From positions 1 to 9,292 of the forward strand of contig JAPYRM010000030.1 in the NCBI GenBank assembly GCA_029941175.1: a stretch of DNA of 9,292 nt. The letters run 5' to 3'. Both the position numbers and the translations under genes were made by a program. Position 1 is the first letter of the stretch; every line of letters begins with the position of its first letter. The notes under the pieces are model-generated. The model had not been told where the DNA came from. It worked only from the letters and a program-made list of their open reading frames with translations, and did not search any database. Shown in pieces: positions 7,322-9,292 of this stretch. The DNA is from Halobacteriales archaeon. Its GTDB lineage: Archaea > Halobacteriota > Halobacteria > Halobacteriales > Hikarchaeaceae.

Positions 7322-7690
7322 ATGAAAAATTCAAATGTAATTAGACAGATAGGAATATACACAGGTTTGTGGTTTGTTGTGACTATAATAGCCACATCCA
7401 TAGTGATTGCAGGGGTTGGTGCGGGGGGATTAATTCCACTTGGTTTACAGCGGTATACTCCGACGATGATTAACTACCGAATATTTCCAGAAGTGGGGTT
7501 TTTTATGATAGTCATAGGCATAGTTTGTTGGATAGTAGGGACAAACTTTGCATTCATATGGTCCATACAAAAATATTCAGAAACCAATTGGGATGCAGAA
7601 ATATTAAAAAACGACATAATGTATGTCATAGAAGATAGGCTCTCAGAGATGCACCAAGATCTAATTGAAATGGGATCAAAAAAAGAATGA
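7322..7690 (+). CDS. small two-helix membrane protein of unknown function, upstream of apt
   Basis: I do not recognise this 122-residue protein. It has two hydrophobic helices, about residues 11-34 (rich in I, V, A and G, ending GVGAGG) and 57-81 (VGFFMIVIGIVCWIVG inside). A polar loop with several aromatic residues joins them. A charged C-terminal helix of about 40 residues (90-118) is probably cytoplasmic by the positive-inside rule, as is the short N-terminus with K2, R8. The ATG at 7322 is preferred over an in-frame TTG at 7277 that would add 15 residues. The extra codons include the putative TATA box and the run of G, and GAGGT at 7307-7311, ten bases before the ATG, may act as a ribosome binding site. 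Its stop codon overlaps the apt start (ATGA at 7687-7690), implying translational coupling and co-expression with apt. No functional link to adenine salvage is visible. Confidence 0.8.
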   Translation: MKNSNVIRQIGIYTGLWFVVTIIATSIVIAGVGAGGLIPLGLQRYTPTMINYRIFPEVGFFMIVIGIVCWIVGTNFAFIWSIQKYSETNWDAEILKNDIMYVIEDRLSEMHQDLIEMGSKKE

Positions 7691-8208
7691 AAAAGATAGA
7701 GTGTGAGATTATAGAGGTGCAGGATTATCCAATACCAGGGATTGTGTTTAAAGATTTAACACCCGTGTGGAAAGATCAAGACTTATTCAATATTCTGATT
7801 GATAAAATGACCGAAATATGGGTGGAATGTGAAATCGATACGGTAGCTTCGATTGAATCGAGAGGATTTGTCGTGGGGGCCCCGATTGCTTACAAGCTAA
7901 ATGCAGGTTTCGTCCCTTTAAGAAAGCCAAATAAGTTGCCTAGAGAGGTATACTCGCAAGCTGTTAGCCTAGAGTATGGAGAAACGGAGATTCAAGTGCA
8001 CAAAGATGCGTTTCAAGAATCTAAGAAGGTATTGATAATAGATGATTTGTTGGCAACAGGCGGTACCGCAACTGCAGCGTTTAAATTGATTCCAGAAAAC
8101 CTAGTGACGGGTTTTGGATTCATGGTAGAATTGAGTGAGCTTAATGGAAGAAAAAAAATCGAAGAAATTTCAGATGCCAGGATAGAATCATTAGTGATAT
8201 ACGACTAA
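7687..8208 (+). CDS. apt: adenine phosphoribosyltransferase
   Basis: This cytoplasmic enzyme makes AMP and pyrophosphate from adenine and PRPP (purine salvage). The 173-residue length is normal for the family. Hallmarks in order are DYPIPGIVFKDLTPVW at 13-28, ESRGFVVGAPIAY at 57-69, GFVPLRKPNKLPREVYS at 74-90, the segment SLEYGETEIQVHKDAF at 94-109, and the PRPP-binding loop VLIIDDLLATGGT at 115-127 with acidic pair D119-D120. The FKDLTP and KLPREVYS elements separate Apt from hypoxanthine or orotate phosphoribosyltransferases. Archaea often use more divergent Apt-like HPRTs, but this protein looks like the classical bacterial/eukaryotic-type Apt, so lateral acquisition in this lineage is possible (inference). 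It starts at the ATG inside the ATGA overlap with the upstream membrane protein gene and has no Shine-Dalgarno sequence of its own, consistent with translational coupling. The stop TAA is 39 bases from the convergent scpA stop. Confidence 0.95.
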   Translation: MKKIECEIIEVQDYPIPGIVFKDLTPVWKDQDLFNILIDKMTEIWVECEIDTVASIESRGFVVGAPIAYKLNAGFVPLRKPNKLPREVYSQAVSLEYGETEIQVHKDAFQESKKVLIIDDLLATGGTATAAFKLIPENLVTGFGFMVELSELNGRKKIEEISDARIESLVIYD

Positions 8209-8223
8209 AAGTATAAAGTTCGG

Positions 8224-8236
8224 AAATATTTTTTAT
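8224..8236 (+). terminator. T-tract terminator after apt
   Basis: Six consecutive T (about 8229-8234) within AAATATTTTTTATG lie about 20 bases after the apt stop, in the convergent gap before scpA. An oligo-T run is the usual archaeal termination signal. No stable hairpin precedes it. Confidence 0.45.
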
Positions 8237-8247
8237 GGAAAAGAATG

Positions 8248-9027
8248 TTACAAGAGTAAATTCTTTACTCGTAAATCTCCAAATAATTCTTCCTGTTCTA
8301 AGTAGATGTTTCCTCTTTGGGCCATGAATAAAAGTGCCAAGAATAGAGAAATTCTAGACCTATTGGATTGGGCCAATTCCTCGAAAGAAACTTCGGATTT
8401 TCCGTCTTCATAAAAAGATTGAAGGAGAATAGATAATTGAGAAATTGACTCCTCAATTGGTTCAACATGAGCAGTTCCAATAACATCTTTTTCAGTAGGT
8501 TCGTTTTCGAGTCTGGATTGATCACCAACATGATAGTCCAGGCGTTGAACTCCTCTCCTGAAACCGCGAGGAGAGTCAGAAGTGTCGTATTGACGTGAAA
8601 GTTTCCAATTTGAATTTAATTCGGCGTCTCTTAATTCTCGGACGAGTTCTTCTAAAGTTCTAGGAGAACCTCTAACTCTTTTCCTAGTTAATCTCCTATT
8701 AAGTTCTTTTTCAAAAATGAAAAGTGGGTCTTGACTTGAAACATCATCTAGTTCGCTTGTTAGATGAGTTCCCTCAGCAAGTGGTTCGGGGGGGAAAATG
8801 ACATCTGACTTGATTCTGAGGAGAACACTAGCATATAGAAGCGCCCTTGCAGATGTTCGGAGATCAGATTTATCAAGTCTTGCTAAGAATTTGTCAGTTA
8901 CACTCACGATGTCGATATCCCAGGGGTCTATTTCGCCATCCTTGGCAAGTTGTACTAGGATGCTGATCGGTTCATTGAGAGGATCGTAAGAGAAAGAAAA
9001 ATTTTCTTCTTCATTATTTATACTCAT
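8248..9027 (-). CDS. scpA: segregation and condensation protein A (kleisin subunit ScpA)
   Basis: ScpA is the kleisin that bridges the two heads of an SMC dimer in chromosome condensation and segregation. The 259-residue protein has the family's N-terminal helical domain at about 16-78 (ISILVQLAKDGEIDPWDIDI, VTDKFLARL, then ALLYASVLLRIKSDVIFPPE). A long, charged and variable middle runs from about 80 to 190. The C-terminal winged-helix domain is at about 192-256 (VSFEELAQ, SRISLFLALLFMAQRGNIYL, EQEELFGDLRV). By family knowledge, the N-terminal domain binds the SMC neck and the winged helix binds the SMC head. The ATG overlaps the smc stop codon (ATGA at 9024-9027), and GAGGTGA ten bases before it is a good Shine-Dalgarno site, one of the few in the window. 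No scpB-like gene is visible here. Confidence 0.96.
   Translation of the reverse strand: MSINNEEENFSFSYDPLNEPISILVQLAKDGEIDPWDIDIVSVTDKFLARLDKSDLRTSARALLYASVLLRIKSDVIFPPEPLAEGTHLTSELDDVSSQDPLFIFEKELNRRLTRKRVRGSPRTLEELVRELRDAELNSNWKLSRQYDTSDSPRGFRRGVQRLDYHVGDQSRLENEPTEKDVIGTAHVEPIEESISQLSILLQSFYEDGKSEVSFEELAQSNRSRISLFLALLFMAQRGNIYLEQEELFGDLRVKNLLL
8254..8270. repeat. perfect 7-base inverted repeat at the 3' end of scpA
   Basis: GAGTAAA-TTC-TTTACTC forms a 7-base-pair stem with a three-base loop, inside the last codons of scpA (coding for the RVKNLLL end). On the minus strand it comes just before the stop and a T-rich stretch (TTCTTTTCC, then TATT further on), so it might assist transcript ending or protect the RNA 3' end. 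It is A/T-rich and may be chance. Confidence 0.3.
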
Positions 9028-9292
9028 GTGAGAATATTCACCTCGGTATTGAGGGAGATTCCAGTGACCGCGGATATATTATTTTCTTGCATTACAACCC
9101 CTATTGCGCGTTCGGATCGCTCAAGTAGTGCAGATCTGTGAGACACAACTATGAATTGAGTCCCGACGGCGAGTTCATCCAAGAGTTCCCCTACCAATTC
9201 TGCGTTTGAAGCATCCAGAAATGCGTCTATTTCATCGAGAGCGTAGAATGGTGCAGGGCTATACCTCTGGATAGCAAATATAAAGGATAAAG
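9024..9292 (-). CDS. smc: chromosome segregation protein SMC, C-terminal end only
   Basis: The last 88 residues are present; the rest of the gene lies beyond the right edge. The fragment opens within the helix after the ABC signature motif (LSFIFAIQRYSPAPFYALDE) and contains the Walker B/D-loop segment YALDEIDAFLD, with Asp at 9234-9236 and catalytic Glu at 9231-9233. It continues with NAELVGELLDELAVGTQFIV and the switch histidine in VVSHRS (9138-9140). The order and the DEIDAFLD wording are typical of SMC rather than Rad50 or RecN (inference supported by the neighbouring kleisin gene). Together with ScpA it forms the condensin-like ATPase ring that compacts and separates chromosomes. The stop TGA overlaps the scpA start by four bases. 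Confidence 0.95.
   Translation of the reverse strand, partial: LSFIFAIQRYSPAPFYALDEIDAFLDASNAELVGELLDELAVGTQFIVVSHRSALLERSERAIGVVMQENNISAVTGISLNTEVNILT
9038..9044 (-). promoter_or_regulatory. Shine-Dalgarno site for scpA
   Basis: The minus strand reads GAGGTGA, complementary to the 3' end of 16S rRNA, ten bases before the scpA ATG and inside the smc coding sequence. It supports the chosen scpA start and internal translation initiation on the smc-scpA message. Confidence 0.65.

Noticed and set aside
8298..8531. Minus-strand out-of-frame open frame inside scpA, considered as a frameshift product
   Set aside because: ScpA reads through intact to its winged-helix end in one frame, so no frameshift is needed.
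1..9292. tRNA genes, CRISPR arrays, insertion sequences, toxin-antitoxin or defence genes
   Set aside because: All gaps between genes are about 110 bases or shorter and none shows a tRNA-like fold, direct repeats, transposase or defence motifs.

Overview
The window looks like a piece of a compact archaeal chromosome, most likely a euryarchaeon and possibly a planktonic Thermoplasmatota-like lineage. The lineage is inference from gene content and motifs, because no phylogeny could be run. Supporting points are a methionyl-tRNA synthetase with an archaeal-style STSRN signature and a CPHCGA...CDDGC zinc knuckle, an archaeal-style phosphoenolpyruvate (PEP) synthase, TATA-like A/T boxes at plausible distances from start codons, few clear Shine-Dalgarno sites, and very short intergenic gaps. 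No tRNA, rRNA, mobile element, CRISPR array or phage gene was seen.

From left to right, the minus strand first carries an SPFH/stomatin-family gene cut by the left edge and a short NfeD-like membrane protein just upstream of it. These form the widespread NfeD-stomatin pair. A palindrome plus T-tracts then separates this pair from a second minus-strand block, transcribed in the order ppsA (PEP synthase), metG (methionyl-tRNA synthetase), pyk (pyruvate kinase). The gaps in that block are 30 and 47 bases. An approximately 110-base A/T-bearing region divides ppsA from a plus-strand pair: a small two-helix membrane protein of unknown function and apt (adenine phosphoribosyltransferase), which overlap by the four bases ATGA. 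A 39-base convergent gap follows. Then come scpA and the 3' end of smc on the minus strand, also overlapping by ATGA.

The central block encodes both directions of the PEP/pyruvate interconversion: PpsA makes PEP from pyruvate and ATP, and Pyk makes pyruvate and ATP from PEP. Pyk carries a C-terminal domain related to the phosphohistidine swivelling domain of PpsA, but the histidine position is a tyrosine, so it looks like a non-catalytic, possibly regulatory remnant. The right end encodes the SMC-ScpA chromosome condensation complex. Most of the window is ordinary housekeeping sequence and I do not see a wholly new system. The best leads are the degenerate Pyk domain, the altered KMSKS loop in MetRS, and the unknown membrane protein coupled to apt.
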